Source: Phytophthora quininea (Eukaryota; Oomycota; Peronosporomycetes; Peronosporales; Peronosporaceae). From it: a DNA stretch of 64,000 nucleotides. This document shows, one piece after another, positions 1-10,012 of the stretch. The position numbers and the translations under genes are program-made. The DNA is taken from positions 49,551 to 113,550 of the forward strand of contig JAAVTG010000003.1 in the NCBI GenBank assembly GCA_011947345.1. The letters run 5' to 3'. Numbering within the stretch: the first letter of the stretch is position 1; each line of letters begins with the position of its first letter. The notes beneath the pieces were generated by a model that did not search any database, had not been told where the DNA came from, and saw only the letters and a list, made by a program, of their open reading frames with translations.

Positions 1-160
1 AAGCTTCCTCTATCTCGGCGGCTTCGAGGCGCAGCATTCTTTTCGCTTCAAAAGTCGAGTCGGTCGCCACCGCTGCGCCGTAGCCATCGGCATTCGCCGC
101 GACCGTGGCCAGTGCAACCGCCACGGCGGACACGATCAAGGTCTTGTAAGGGGTGATCAT
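1..160 (-). CDS. RxLR-type secreted effector, 5' part only (cut by window start)
   Basis: Reading leftward from the ATG at 160-158 gives 53 codons that run off the window edge. Residues 1-24 form a typical signal peptide (charged start, Ala/Val-rich core, cleavage after Ala-Asn-Ala). Residues 41-44 are Arg-Met-Leu-Arg, an RxLR motif within the usual distance of the N-terminus, followed by an acidic stretch (EAAEIEEA) where the dEER region normally lies. A near-consensus oomycete Inr lies at 215-230, about 55 nt upstream, which supports this as a real transcript. In the family, the RxLR region directs or marks effectors delivered into host plant cells, and the C-terminal part acts there; that part is outside the window, so no host target can be suggested. 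Confidence 0.72.
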   Translation of the reverse strand, partial: MITPYKTLIVSAVAVALATVAANADGYGAAVATDSTFEAKRMLRLEAAEIEEA

Positions 161-214
161 TCTTCGTTTCTAAGTCTCGACAAAGCAACAAGACGGCAGC
201 TTTTGGGGACAAGC

Positions 215-230
215 AACTTGACGAATGAAC
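215..230 (-). promoter_or_regulatory. Oomycete Inr core promoter of the RxLR-like gene
   Basis: On the minus strand this reads GTTCATTCGTCAAGTT, close to the oomycete initiator consensus GCTCATTYYNCAWTTT (about 13 of 16 positions). It lies 55 nt upstream of the ATG at 160. Confidence 0.6.
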
Positions 231-2262
231 GTCTCAACAATCTGAGTGTGCCTGCCCGCGCAGGGCTTAGACCTTCGAACAGACGAATGTTACTGTCGAG
301 ATTAAGCGATGGTGGCAAATCCCTGTCACTCCTTTCCGGTCGGTCCTGTCCAGGTCGAGGCCATAGTGAACTTGAGACAGACACCAGCCCGCGGAGACCG
401 TGAATACGGGCGCAGGAAACTTTGGATGGGGCCATGATAAAGCCCTAGGCTGGGCTCGGTGTTGGGCAATGAAACGTGGCGTTGCTCGAAGGTCTCGACT
501 TCTGGGGTGACACCTGGCTGGTAGAGCGGCCTTTACGTAATTGATGGAAGTACTGTATACAGCAGTTGTTGCTGACGGTACTGGCACCACCGCCACTGGG
601 CAAGTTCGTGAACTCGTACAGTCCGACAGCTACGTTGTAGCGTGTGGAAAAGATGAGAGAACGAAGCTACCGGTACAGCTACGTATGGGCCGGGTAGCGG
701 CTCGAAGTAATTCGAGGAGGCAACCAGGAATCGATTGCACTGTAAAAGGGAGGCTCAAACTTGGGCCGTCACTAACAAACTCATAGGGGGTGCGTTGATC
801 GCGGACGGGCACTGTTGGATGTACGAACAGAAGCGTGGACAGCCCTGAAGTTCGAATAGCGACGACCGTTGAAGACTGGATGGCCCCTGACAGATGAACG
901 CATTGATAGAGGCGCTCGGCTTAGTCGTTGTGCCTGTAAACGTGAAGTGCTGCATCGCTGTCTCGGCAAGTTACAGCCATGGTAACATGCCTGCCCACAG
1001 AACTCAAAGAGCCCGACAAACGGAACAAAAAGCACAAGGTAGAATACACCAGCACGCCAGCTTGTGCAGTCTGCACAGGATACAGATTGATTGGCGTCTC
1101 GAGATGCTGGCGTTCAATGTCCAAATCATTTCTCTATCCCATCTGCCAGAATGACTTCCTGCCAGTTCCTGCTTTTGGGGCTCGCGAGTCCACACCGAGA
1201 ATGGCAAGGTAGGTCACGGCCGAACCAAAACCGCCGAACCAAGCCCACACGCCCTGGGCAATGCGTATTTGAGCGGCGCGCTTGCGCCAGTCAGGAGATC
1301 GCAAGTATCTTCGTACTTGTCGCGTGAACTCAGCCTGCCAACTGGAATACGCGTTCTCAAAACAATCTTCATCGTCATCTGCTTTGTGGTGATGGTTTCA
1401 ACACAGCTGTGGCAACTAATTCATCTTGAAACTGAACAACCCCGCGAGATCGATAAATACAGCTGAACAGCATGAGAAGTGATGCCATTCGTACGTACAT
1501 ATATCGTTTTGGGGGCGGCTGTTTCGACCGCGCTTTCAAACATGTGTGTGTCGATGAAGTTCCTATAATAGGACAGTTACCGTGGAGGTTTTTCAGCTCG
1601 CATCCGTCAGCTGTCAAACGGCGTTGTTCCGCTTGTATAGCACTCGTTGACAATGCGTCGCTGTCAGGTCCTCTCCAGAGAGAACTCGCTTTCCGACGAG
1701 CTCCACATCGCCGGAGAGTGATGATTGCTGCTAGTGCTAGTAAACCATTTGGTCGCCGTGTCGAAACGCACCTCCACTGTGGCTGACACATGCAATGGAT
1801 GATCTCCTACATGTGCAAGTATTTGTTGAGCTCCTCCACTCGACTGGCGTGATAGAGTTGACCTTAGCTATCAATTCACGCCGAGCACTTGAGTTTGCCG
1901 TTCGATACGTACAGTATGGCCATCGCTAGCCTGCATTACCAAACCATAGTAAACTTGTTGTGTACATATCCGCAGCAATGCATCGGGCCTTTAACCATAG
2001 CACAGCGCCGCCGATGGATGAGGAATCCGAGGCTTCAAAATGATTGCATCTTGCTGTCCGGCGGCTTTCCACACCGCCATCCGATTGCCAGGAACCCAGA
2101 CGGTTAATCACCAGTCGAACCACCAAACCAATGACGTTACGGTGACAGGTGAAGCAGCCCCGCCTTTGCCAAGGCTCCTCGATCTTCGCTGCAAGGACCC
2201 GAGACCGGGCTTCTCTGGTCTGCGTTTGGTTTACTGACCTTGCAAGCCGCTCCCGTTTTCCT
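231..2262. other. Intergenic, no gene recognised
   Basis: Only short open frames occur here, without recognisable motifs, signal peptides or neighbouring frames that join into a known family. No tandem repeat or transposon terminus was recognised. Confidence 0.5.
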
Positions 2263-2278
2263 GTTCATTCCCGAATTC
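2263..2278 (+). promoter_or_regulatory. Oomycete Inr upstream of the first LPMO copy
   Basis: GTTCATTCCCGAATTC resembles the oomycete Inr and lies about 50 nt upstream of the ATG at 2327. Confidence 0.5.
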
Positions 2279-2326
2279 GCCGGCCAACCCAGCAGCGCAC
2301 GCATAAACAGCTTTTGCACGGTTAAC

Positions 2327-3198
2327 ATGGTCGCTTTCTTCGTCAAGACCGCAGCGCTCGCCGTCACCCTGCTGACCGCCACCACGGAGGCGCACAACAA
2401 GATGATTCTGCCGCTACCAACGTGGCCTGCGGGGTCTACAACCAGAATAGTCCGTCCGGCACTATCGACCCCACCAAGGTGCTGCCCGTCCCGTCCGGCA
2501 TGTCGTACAACACGGACCCGACCTCCAACACCAAGGCGTACTGGACGGCGTTCAACGCCAGCAAGTACAAGTCGCTCAAGGAGCTGGCCTGGGACTCGCA
2601 GACGCTGGCCAGCGGCGCCTCGAAAGAGTGCGGCTTCTCGATTGTCGACGGCACACCCCGCGACCTCCCTGCCGAAGTGCAATGGGACTTCTTCACGTCC
2701 TCCCATCAAGGACCGTGCGAGGTCTGGTGCGACGGCACGCTCGTGTTCGAGGACTCGAACTGCGCCGCCGACTACACAAAGACCCCCGCCAGCCTGCCGT
2801 ACGACAAGGCCAAGTGCAAGGGCAAGAAGGTACTGACGTCCTACTGGATTGCACTGCACGACCCCGTGGCAGGTATACACCAACTGCGCTCCGCTAAAGG
2901 GAGGCTCGTCGAGCTCCAGCACCACGACGAGTAGCTCCAGCGGCACTTCGCCAACCACCACCACCGCACCGTCGACGAGCAGCTCCAGCGGCACTTCGCA
3001 AACCACCACCATCGCACCGTCGACGACGACCAAGAAGACATCGGCCCCCGCGACGACCACGGATGCTCCTACGACTACATCGTCGGGGTCCAATGTTGGA
3101 GGGGCGCAAGTGCCAGCACCGACGCTCCTGCCACGACGCCCACGACGTCGTCGCCGTCCACCGACAAGTGCTCAGTGCGTCGTCGTCGCCGTGACTAA
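2327..3198 (+). pseudogene. LPMO-like gene (probable AA17), frameshifted copy 1
   Basis: The ATG at 2327 opens a 22-residue signal peptide followed by His-Asn-Lys-Met, the mature start expected for a copper-binding N-terminal His. The conserved domain follows in pieces: PSGTIDPTKVLPVP, HQGPCEVWCDG, SYWIALH, WQVYTNCAPL, then a Ser/Thr-rich tail. Frame changes occur near 2434, 2867 and 3105. The first and third are each repaired by one extra G in a run of four; the one near 2867 (CCCC) needs one base fewer or two more. The tail then ends in the family terminus Lys-Cys-Ser-Val-Arg-Arg-Arg-Arg-Asp, stop at 3198. It could be a decayed gene or an intact gene with sequence errors. Its closest relatives are the HSxM copies that follow on the same strand. 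Confidence 0.75.
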
Positions 3199-4086
3199 AT
3201 GCGGTGAGAGTGTATAGTCTGTGTATCGTTTCCAGCAGTGCTGGGGTAGCAGCTTGGAGGACTTATGTCTTCCTAGTAGTGTAGTGCTTTGTTGTCCGAA
3301 CCTTCCTCTTAGAACAGAATGGAAGATAAGAATGTTTCTTCGACTAACGCTCGATGTGCTTGGAATCGCTACGTTCATTTTGGAGCGACCAATTAACTCG
3401 AGATATGCTCAGCACTCCATTGAGTCGTACCACCGAGAACGGGTCCCATGTCGAACAGCATATTCGTTGGCACCTCAGTTCCAGGCAGGAGCATTTGGAG
3501 TGTCCTGAGCGGGGGGTCTCAATGTCAATAGTCGATCAGATCATCTCGGGATTTGTCTACAAAGCGAGCCGGGAAACTTTTATCTTTTGCGATGGGGACA
3601 TTGGTACAGAACAGTAATTCATGGTTGAGTCGTTTTCGACTCCTCTTGGAAAACCTTGTTCTCCAACATTCATCGTAAAGCAGGCGGTGGCAGGCTGCAA
3701 CTACCAGACCGGTGGAAAGAAAGCGTCGTCGTCGCTGCAACAGGACCGTCAGAACTTCACGTGGTTCTGTATGGGAGCGGATAACGATTACACGAAGTTT
3801 ACTTGCTTGGAATCCATCTGCATTTTTCGTGTACCGGGACCAGTTCATTGTCGGTCGTTGCATCACCTGAACAGGTGCCACGCGGGGATCAAGTCAAGTT
3901 GAATTGTTGCTTCATGAACCATGAACCACTTGATTGCGGACAGCAACGGCCAACGCGATCTCGTCTCAGGTGCAGCACGCGTTCTTTTCAAATCGAACAG
4001 CGCTCTTCGGTCCCAGCCGAAGAGCCATCCTGCCCCTCTCCTACCGAGGACTTTCAATGCCTTGTTGGCAAACATCGATTGTTGCT
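3199..4086. other. Intergenic, no gene recognised
   Basis: Spacer between the first and second LPMO copies; only short unrelated open frames are seen. Confidence 0.5.
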
Positions 4087-4102
4087 TCTCACTCTGCAAA
4101 TC
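4087..4102 (+). promoter_or_regulatory. Oomycete Inr of LPMO copy 2
   Basis: TCTCACTCTGCAAATC matches the oomycete Inr at about 12 of 16 positions and lies 48 nt upstream of the ATG at 4150. Confidence 0.5.
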
Positions 4103-4149
4103 TCTTCGAGTTTGTTTGACGGAAGGGTTCTTCAGATTTCCAAGTCGCG

Positions 4150-5067
4150 ATGGAATACGCTCGTTCTGCTGTCCTGGCAGCGGCCGTCATCGCAGCCACG
4201 GCCGAAGCGCACAGCAAGATGACGCTGCCCAAACCTACCTGGATCTACGAGGATGGCACCAACAGTCCTTCCGGCACCGTGGATAGCTCCAACGTGCTGC
4301 CCGTGCCCGATGGAATGGGCTACGAGGGCGACCCGCTGTCCAACACAGAGGCCTACTGGACGGCTTTCAACGCCAGCAAGTACAAGTCGTTGAAGGAACT
4401 CGTGTGGAAAAACGAGGTCGTCGCGACTGACTCGCTATACGGCACCGCCACGATCGAATGTGGTTACTCGTGGACCAACGGCACGGCCCGCGACCTGCCG
4501 GACGAGGTGCAATGGGACAAGCTCACAACCGGCCACGACGGCCCCTGCGAGATTTGGTGTGATGACACTCTCGTCTTCTCGGACCAGAACTGCGCCGTCA
4601 ACTACCCCGACAGCCCCGCTAAGTTTCCCTACGACAAGGCCGCGTGTGAGGGCAAGTCGATGTTGACATCGATTTGGCTGGCGCTGCACAGCCCTCCATG
4701 GCAGGTGTTTACCAACTGCGCCCCTCTCACTGGCGCCAAGTCATCCAGTAGTTCCACGACGTCGTCGACCTCGCAGTCAACGACTACAACAAGCACTACT
4801 ACCGCTACTCCTTCGACATCGACCTCGAAGTCAACGACTACTACAGCTCCGTCGACGTCTTCAGGCTCTACAGAGAAATCGTCATCGACTCAGGAAGCTA
4901 GCACGGCTAACGAAGCTAGCACAGCCAATGAGGCCAGTACTGCTGCCGACGGAACACCGTCTGCCGCGTCGGAAACCACCACGACGGCCCCCACCACTAC
5001 AGATGCTACAACTACGGAGACGGACGCCCATGCGACTGCTTCAAAGTGCAATCGCCGCCGCAGCTAG
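4150..5067 (+). CDS. Secreted LPMO-like protein (probable AA17), HSKM type
   Basis: 305 aa, intact. A signal peptide of about 20 residues is followed by mature His1 (HSKM). The catalytic-type domain covers about 170 residues, with conserved Cys residues and GHDGPCEIWCDD, whose His (mature residue 109) is the probable second copper ligand. WQVFTNCAPL closes the domain. The rest is a Ser/Thr-rich, probably O-glycosylated linker with a short EASTANEAST repeat, ending in Lys-Cys-Asn-Arg-Arg-Arg-Ser. LPMOs oxidatively cleave polysaccharides with a His-brace copper. AA17 is the oomycete family known to act on pectin; assignment to it here is by motif and context. Where most paralogues read SYW or FYW before LALH, this one reads SIW, so the probable axial Tyr is missing. 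Confidence 0.85.
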   Translation: MEYARSAVLAAAVIAATAEAHSKMTLPKPTWIYEDGTNSPSGTVDSSNVLPVPDGMGYEGDPLSNTEAYWTAFNASKYKSLKELVWKNEVVATDSLYGTATIECGYSWTNGTARDLPDEVQWDKLTTGHDGPCEIWCDDTLVFSDQNCAVNYPDSPAKFPYDKAACEGKSMLTSIWLALHSPPWQVFTNCAPLTGAKSSSSSTTSSTSQSTTTTSTTTATPSTSTSKSTTTTAPSTSSGSTEKSSSTQEASTANEASTANEASTAADGTPSAASETTTTAPTTTDATTTETDAHATASKCNRRRS

Positions 5068-5821
5068 ATTTGATTGCAGCAGTTTTCGGCAGGTAACCCA
5101 ACAGGATGTGTGTAGATGCTGAGTGTCAAATACAACGCGTTCAATGTCGATAGCATCCGCCGGTGCTGTCAGCACTCGCAGAAACGAAGCGTGCTCGTGC
5201 TGCAATTCTGTGGATCTCATTCGCTTTCTATGCGTTTTTGCCGGTACACGTCGGCCGCTGGTTTCGTGGAGCTGCTTAAAGATGTTATCGTGATCCATGT
5301 GGTGGATGACTAGAGTCACGCATGACTACATCCGCCAGTCTGCCACCAACCCGCAAGTTGCCGTGCAGGGCGCCGCCTATACCAGCTGTTGCCATCGAAC
5401 AATCTTCGCTGATCGTACGGTGTGGCTGGTCTCAGCAGTCTCAGCAAGATGTGACCAGCGCTCGGTGCAGGTGGTGAAGGTTTTCAAGCACCTATGGGGT
5501 GCTGCGTGTGCCCTTCGATGGCAACAGCGTCGAGTGGAGTCAAGGAGATCGATGTGTTTGGCCCTGTCAGAACTCTTCCAGTGGGTCGTCCCGGCACAGA
5601 TGCCATCGCCGAAGCCAACCACGCGTGTACTTGGTCGGATCGGGTGTGCATTGATCCGCCTCCAGCTGCTGTCAGCAGGGCGCCAAAATGCGCATTTACC
5701 TACGGTGACCATGGAGTGAGAGCGTGCAATCGGTGCCTTTCGAGACACTGTGGCTGGAGCAGCCACATCGACTGTGACTCCGGCGAGATCCCTGCTCGGT
5801 GTCAACGACGCAAGCCTTCTA
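5068..5821. other. Intergenic, no gene recognised
   Basis: Spacer between LPMO copies 2 and 3. Open frames at 5297-5805 on both strands overlap each other and show no family features. Confidence 0.5.
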
Positions 5822-5837
5822 GTTCATTTTCCAATTC
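5822..5837 (+). promoter_or_regulatory. Oomycete Inr of LPMO copy 3
   Basis: GTTCATTTTCCAATTC matches the Inr consensus at 14 of 16 positions and lies 33 nt upstream of the ATG at 5871. Confidence 0.65.
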
Positions 5838-5870
5838 GCAGTCGAACAAGCAAACGCAGCACCGTCAGAA

Positions 5871-6761
5871 ATGGTCGCCTCTCCATCCGTGAACCTCGTT
5901 ATCCTAGCCGCTACTGGCCTAGCCACTACCGTCAATGCCCACAGCTACATGATCCTGCCGCTGCCGACGTGGCCCGTGTCGTGGGGCACCAACAGCCCAT
6001 CAGGAACGATCGAAGGCGAGGACTATCTGCCAGTCCCCGACGGCCTGTCGTACTCGACCGACCCGTACGATAACACCGTTGCCTACTGGACTGCGTTCAA
6101 CGCCAGTAACTACACGTCGCTGCTTGAGTTCGCCAAGGAAACCCAGGTGCTGCAAACGATGGCCACGTTCGGCACAGCTACGGCCGAGTGCGGCTTCTCG
6201 CTCGCCAACGGCACGGCCCGCGACTTGCCGGCCGAGGTCGAGTGGAACCAGTTGACGTCGTCGCATGAAGGACCGTGCGAAGTCTGGTGCGACGACACGC
6301 TGGTGTTTGAGGACTGGAACTGCGCTTTGGACTACACCAGCGACCCTGCCAAGTTGCCCTACGACGTTGCCAAGTGCGAAGGCGCGTCGATGCTCACGTC
6401 CATCTGGCTGGCTCTGCATGCGCTGCCGTGGCAAGCGTACACGAACTGCGCCCCTCTGACCGGAGACCTCAGCAGCTCTGTGGACGCCTCGGCTGTTGAC
6501 GATGACTCGTCGACCACCACCGGGACTACAACCACGACCCGCGCGAGCGCGTCTACGGCGGCCGACGCTAGCTTCACGAACGATTACGCCACCTCGAAGG
6601 AGGCGTCAGCTTCTGCTGCCACGACCAGCTCAGATGCTACGACGACTTCATCCGATGAGAGCGAAACGACGACGACTGCGGCCACGACAACCACGCCAAC
6701 TGCAGCCAGCGTCACCGCCGCCTCGGACAAGTGCTCCGTTCGTCGTCACCGCCGCAATTAG
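5871..6761 (+). CDS. Secreted LPMO-like protein (probable AA17), HSYM type
   Basis: 296 aa, intact. A 23-residue signal peptide precedes mature His-Ser-Tyr-Met. The domain shows LPLPTWPVSWGTNSPSG, LANGTARDLPAEVEW, SSHEGPCEVWCDDTLVFEDWNCALDY and WQAYTNCAPLTG. A Ser/Thr/Ala-rich tail with acidic patches follows and ends in Asp-Lys-Cys-Ser-Val-Arg-Arg-His-Arg-Arg-Asn. It is very similar to the next gene over the domain, so the two are recent tandem duplicates. Like its upstream neighbour it has Ile (SIW) where an aromatic Tyr sits in most copies. Predicted to be secreted to the apoplast; substrate unknown, pectin by family analogy. Confidence 0.86.
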   Translation: MVASPSVNLVILAATGLATTVNAHSYMILPLPTWPVSWGTNSPSGTIEGEDYLPVPDGLSYSTDPYDNTVAYWTAFNASNYTSLLEFAKETQVLQTMATFGTATAECGFSLANGTARDLPAEVEWNQLTSSHEGPCEVWCDDTLVFEDWNCALDYTSDPAKLPYDVAKCEGASMLTSIWLALHALPWQAYTNCAPLTGDLSSSVDASAVDDDSSTTTGTTTTTRASASTAADASFTNDYATSKEASASAATTSSDATTTSSDESETTTTAATTTTPTAASVTAASDKCSVRRHRRN

Positions 6762-7185
6762 AACGGAATTGTGCTCGCTCCTCCACTTAGCAGCTTCGTC
6801 TTCTATGCATGTAGTGAGTTAATAATGTTTTTGTTGAGAGCGTAGATTCATAAGAAATAGCAACGTGCTTTTCATCGACAAAGTTTAAAGTTCATTGTGC
6901 TAGTCGACAATTTGTTTCGTTATCGAAGTCGCTCACTCCTGAGCCGGGGCATGGAAAAGGATGTTATCTAGAGCAACCACCCGACAAGCAGAGTCTGCCG
7001 CTGATAGACCTCCCATCTGGCACAGCAGAGCGCGCTTGACATCAATTCCGATCTGGCCGGCGGCATGTCCGTGTAAAAGGATACGTCAAGAGAGTCATCG
7101 CCTCTGCAGTACAACAATTTCGACGCGACTGCCACTACCAACGAACCCCGGACACGCCTTTGATTTCTATGCGGCACTTCCTTCT
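6762..7185. other. Intergenic, no gene recognised
   Basis: Spacer between LPMO copies 3 and 4. It is AT-richer near 6820-6900 and no coding signal was recognised. Confidence 0.45.
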
Positions 7186-7201
7186 TGTCACTCTCCTATT
7201 T
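7186..7201 (+). promoter_or_regulatory. Oomycete Inr of LPMO copy 4; decides the start codon
   Basis: TGTCACTCTCCTATTT fits the Inr pattern. It lies downstream of an in-frame ATG at 7160 and 49 nt upstream of the ATG at 7250, so translation probably starts at 7250. Confidence 0.5.
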
Positions 7202-7249
7202 GCTCACTTACAAGCTCATCTATCGGCCGTTCAAGTCCGCTCATCGAGA

Positions 7250-8176
7250 ATGCTGTCTCCATCTTCTACGCTGGTAGTGCTGGCTGCTGCTGCGCTCGTC
7301 GGTCAGACCAATGCCCACAGCAACATGATTTTGCCGCTTCCGACGTGGCCGGTCAGCTGGTCGACCAACAGCTATGCTGCGACTATCGAAGGCGACACGT
7401 ATCTGCCGGTTCCCGACGGTATGTCGTACTCGACCGACCCGTACGACAACACCGAGGCGTATTGGACAGCTTTCAACAAGAGCTCGTACACATCGCTCAA
7501 GGACCTCATCACTCAAACCGCCGAGGTGCAAACAATGGCCACGTTTGGCACAGCTACCCTCGCGTGCGGATTCTCGCTCGCCAACGGCACAGCTCGAGAT
7601 CTGCCTGAAGAGGTTGAATGGAACCAACTGACGTCCTCGCACGAAGGTCCTTGTGAGGTCTGGTGCGATGACACGTTGGTGTTCGAAGACTGGAACTGCG
7701 CTCTAGACTACACTAGCGACCCGGCCAAGCTCCCGTACGACTCGTCCAAGTGCTCGGGGTCCTCCATGCTGACGTCGTACTGGCTGGCGCTGCACGGACT
7801 GCCGTGGCAGGTGTACATCAACTGCGCACCGCTGACTGGATCGTACAGCAGCGGCTCTGGCAGCTCTACCAGCGAGTCGACCTCGACGACCTCAACGACC
7901 ACGACTTCACCGTCGACGTCGACGTCAACGTCAACCACCACCACAGCCCCGTCGACTACAGCGGCCACAACCACCACAACGTCACCGTCCACGTCAACGA
8001 CAACCACTACGACTTCTAACGAGGCTAGCATCGACGACGAAAGCGCGTCTGCTGTCGACAGTGAAGCTGATACGGAGGTCACCACGGATGCTCCAGCGGC
8101 GACGACTGCCCCGAGCACCTCAACGACTACGACTACGACGGACAAGTGCTCTGTGCGTCGTCACCGCCGTAACTAA
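7250..8176 (+). CDS. Secreted LPMO-like protein (probable AA17), HSNM type
   Basis: 308 aa from the ATG at 7250. An upstream in-frame ATG at 7160 would add 30 residues and hide the signal peptide. The signal peptide is about 22 residues, then mature His-Ser-Asn-Met. The domain has LPLPTWPVSWSTNS, LANGTARDLPEEVEW, SSHEGPCEVWCDDTLVFEDWNCALDY, LTSYWLALH (Tyr present) and WQVYINCAPLTG. A long Ser/Thr linker with Asp/Glu-containing patches leads to the terminus Lys-Cys-Ser-Val-Arg-Arg-His-Arg-Arg-Asn, identical to that of the upstream copy. Secreted copper oxygenase by motif; it is the best conserved of the HSxM subgroup here. Confidence 0.87.
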   Translation: MLSPSSTLVVLAAAALVGQTNAHSNMILPLPTWPVSWSTNSYAATIEGDTYLPVPDGMSYSTDPYDNTEAYWTAFNKSSYTSLKDLITQTAEVQTMATFGTATLACGFSLANGTARDLPEEVEWNQLTSSHEGPCEVWCDDTLVFEDWNCALDYTSDPAKLPYDSSKCSGSSMLTSYWLALHGLPWQVYINCAPLTGSYSSGSGSSTSESTSTTSTTTTSPSTSTSTSTTTTAPSTTAATTTTTSPSTSTTTTTTSNEASIDDESASAVDSEADTEVTTDAPAATTAPSTSTTTTTTDKCSVRRHRRN

Positions 8177-8846
8177 GTTAAGCGCGCCCGCAGCCTCAGC
8201 TTCGTACTGTAGCATGTTTGTTACGTCTGTCCAATTGAGAATCCGAAGTTGATGTTGTAAACGAAGTTCTTGATTCCGCGTGTACGCTCGTCGATCGTGT
8301 TAGTAAAAGCGCCGAGTAGATGAGCTCCATTCCCGATTTCCACGCCAAAGTCGCCAATATGTCCCAATTCGACGGTCTCCTTTACCAAACTTGTGCCGAC
8401 CTTGACAATCACGGAGCAGGTCGCTTGTATTATGCTGTGCGCGGATTGTGTTTGTAGGCTGAAGAGCTGATCCCATCTGGATTGCGAGAAGAGTTTTAGC
8501 GGGTACTCACACTTTGGTGATGAATTCCGGATTGCCAAGTAACGAGATTAAAAACTTAATCTGCCCCGAAGACTTTCATCCTCCCGCAAACTACGAGCAC
8601 ACTGCCAGAGTTTCTTTTCCTGCGGGCGCTTCTAAACGCAAAGATGGCAGACTACTGTACAGTGCAATAACGGGAAGCTTAGGGCTCAAAGGAATCCCTC
8701 GGATTTGACAGCGAGTTCGCGTTCTGCGCCAGCAGCAAAGCCTTGAGCTGCTCCCGTTGGGACAGACAATTCAGAGAAGGTCTTTTGGCACGGTTGTTCG
8801 TCAGTGCGACTCACTCTAGAATCCTCCGTCGTTGCAGCATCCCGCA
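8177..8846. other. Intergenic with weak Inr-like site near 8809-8824
   Basis: No gene recognised. ACTCACTCTAGAATCC at 8809-8824 loosely resembles the oomycete Inr upstream of the ATG at 8847. Confidence 0.4.
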
Positions 8847-9672
8847 ATGGTTTCGTCTTCACTAGCTGCCGTCGCGGCCATCGCTGTGGCTTTCGCCGCT
8901 CGTTCCGAGGCTCACAGCTACATGAACAACCCAATGCCGACCTGGTCGGTGGGGTACCCAAGCACCAACTACGCGGGGCTCATCGATGGCCAAAAGTATT
9001 TGCCGTGTCCTTCTGGCATGTCCTACGGCGGCACTCCTGAGGGCAACACCAAAGCGTATTGGACGGCCTTCAAAAGAGCAAGTATACGTCGCTCAAGGAC
9101 CTGGCAGACAAGACCATGAAGCTGCAGTCGCTGTCTCCGTTCGGCAAGGCCACGGTCAAGTGCGGCTTCTCGCTCGCAAACGGCACGGCCCGCAGTTTGC
9201 CTCCCAAGGTGCAGTGGGTCGACTTTGGGTTATCTCACCAAGGCCCTTGCGAGGTGTGGTGTGACGACAAGCTGGCCTTCAAGGACGACAACTGCGCCCT
9301 CAACTACCCAGAGAAGCCGGCATCGCTACCGTACGACAAAGACGTCTGCGCCGGCGCCTCTATGATGCAGTCGTACTGGATCGCGCTACATGGCCTTCCA
9401 TGGCAGCTGTACTTGAACTGTGTGCCGTTGACTGGCGGTTCCAAGTCAAAGACCACCACTACCAAGAAGACCACCACCAAAAGAAGACCACCAATCCTGC
9501 AGTCACCACCATGACACCAACTGCCGAGACTGGTGCTGAGGCTGAAACGACTACGGATGTTCCTGCAACGGAGACGACCACAGATGCTCCAGCCGCGACG
9601 CCAGCGGCAACTGAGGCAACGCCACAGGTAGACGAATGGACTGGTGCAAAGTGCAATCGTCGCCGAAGCTAA
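8847..9672 (+). CDS. Secreted LPMO-like protein (probable AA17), HSYM type, two frameshifts as sequenced
   Basis: The ATG at 8847 gives a 22-residue signal peptide and mature His-Ser-Tyr-Met. The frame shifts near 9073 (AAAA) and near 9481 (AAAA). One added A at each place restores the expected family sequence from the signal peptide to the end, so the gene may be intact in the organism. The domain contains LANGTARSLPPKVQW, SHQGPCEVWCDDKLAFKDDNCALNY, MQSYWIALH and WQLYLNCVPLTGG. The tail is short, with a Thr-Lys repeat, and ends Ala-Lys-Cys-Asn-Arg-Arg-Arg-Ser, like the gene at 4150-5067. If the indels are real it is a pseudogene encoding only the first 75 or so residues. Confidence 0.72.
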
Positions 9673-10012
9673 ACATCAGTTCGTAGTTTGTTATAAAAAT
9701 GTTTGGTGTCATGAGTTGAAAGCAAAAAAAAAGATGTTCTTGGAGACTCGTACAATGACAGTTTATCTCTTTTGAGAAGCAGCAGTCGTCCGCAAAATTG
9801 CGCCTATCGGCTATCCATTTCCGATACTGAAACATCACTTTCTTTACTGTCTGTACAACGCAGAATTGAGGCATCAAATACCGATCGTCGCATTTGGATG
9901 CCACCATGCGCAGTGCGCACACGAAGGAAACTCATGACGTCTATTGACTTTATACGCAGTGATAAACACATATCGCCTGTACCGTGCAGTAGCAAACGCT
10001 GCTTTAGGCTAT
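9673..10012. other. Intergenic between convergent LPMO copies 5 and 6
   Basis: Contains a run of nine A at about 9724-9732, probably near the 3' ends of both genes. No coding signal. Confidence 0.4.

Noticed and set aside
1..6. HindIII site at the window start as evidence of a clone end
   Set aside because: A six-base site at the edge can be chance and no vector sequence is present.
2137..3093. 318-codon minus-strand frame rich in Val, antisense to LPMO copy 1
   Set aside because: It mirrors Thr/Ser-rich coding on the plus strand (ACC/ACG read backwards as GGT/CGT/GTG); no family features.
7708..8145. Val-rich minus-strand frame
   Set aside because: Antisense shadow of an LPMO tail.
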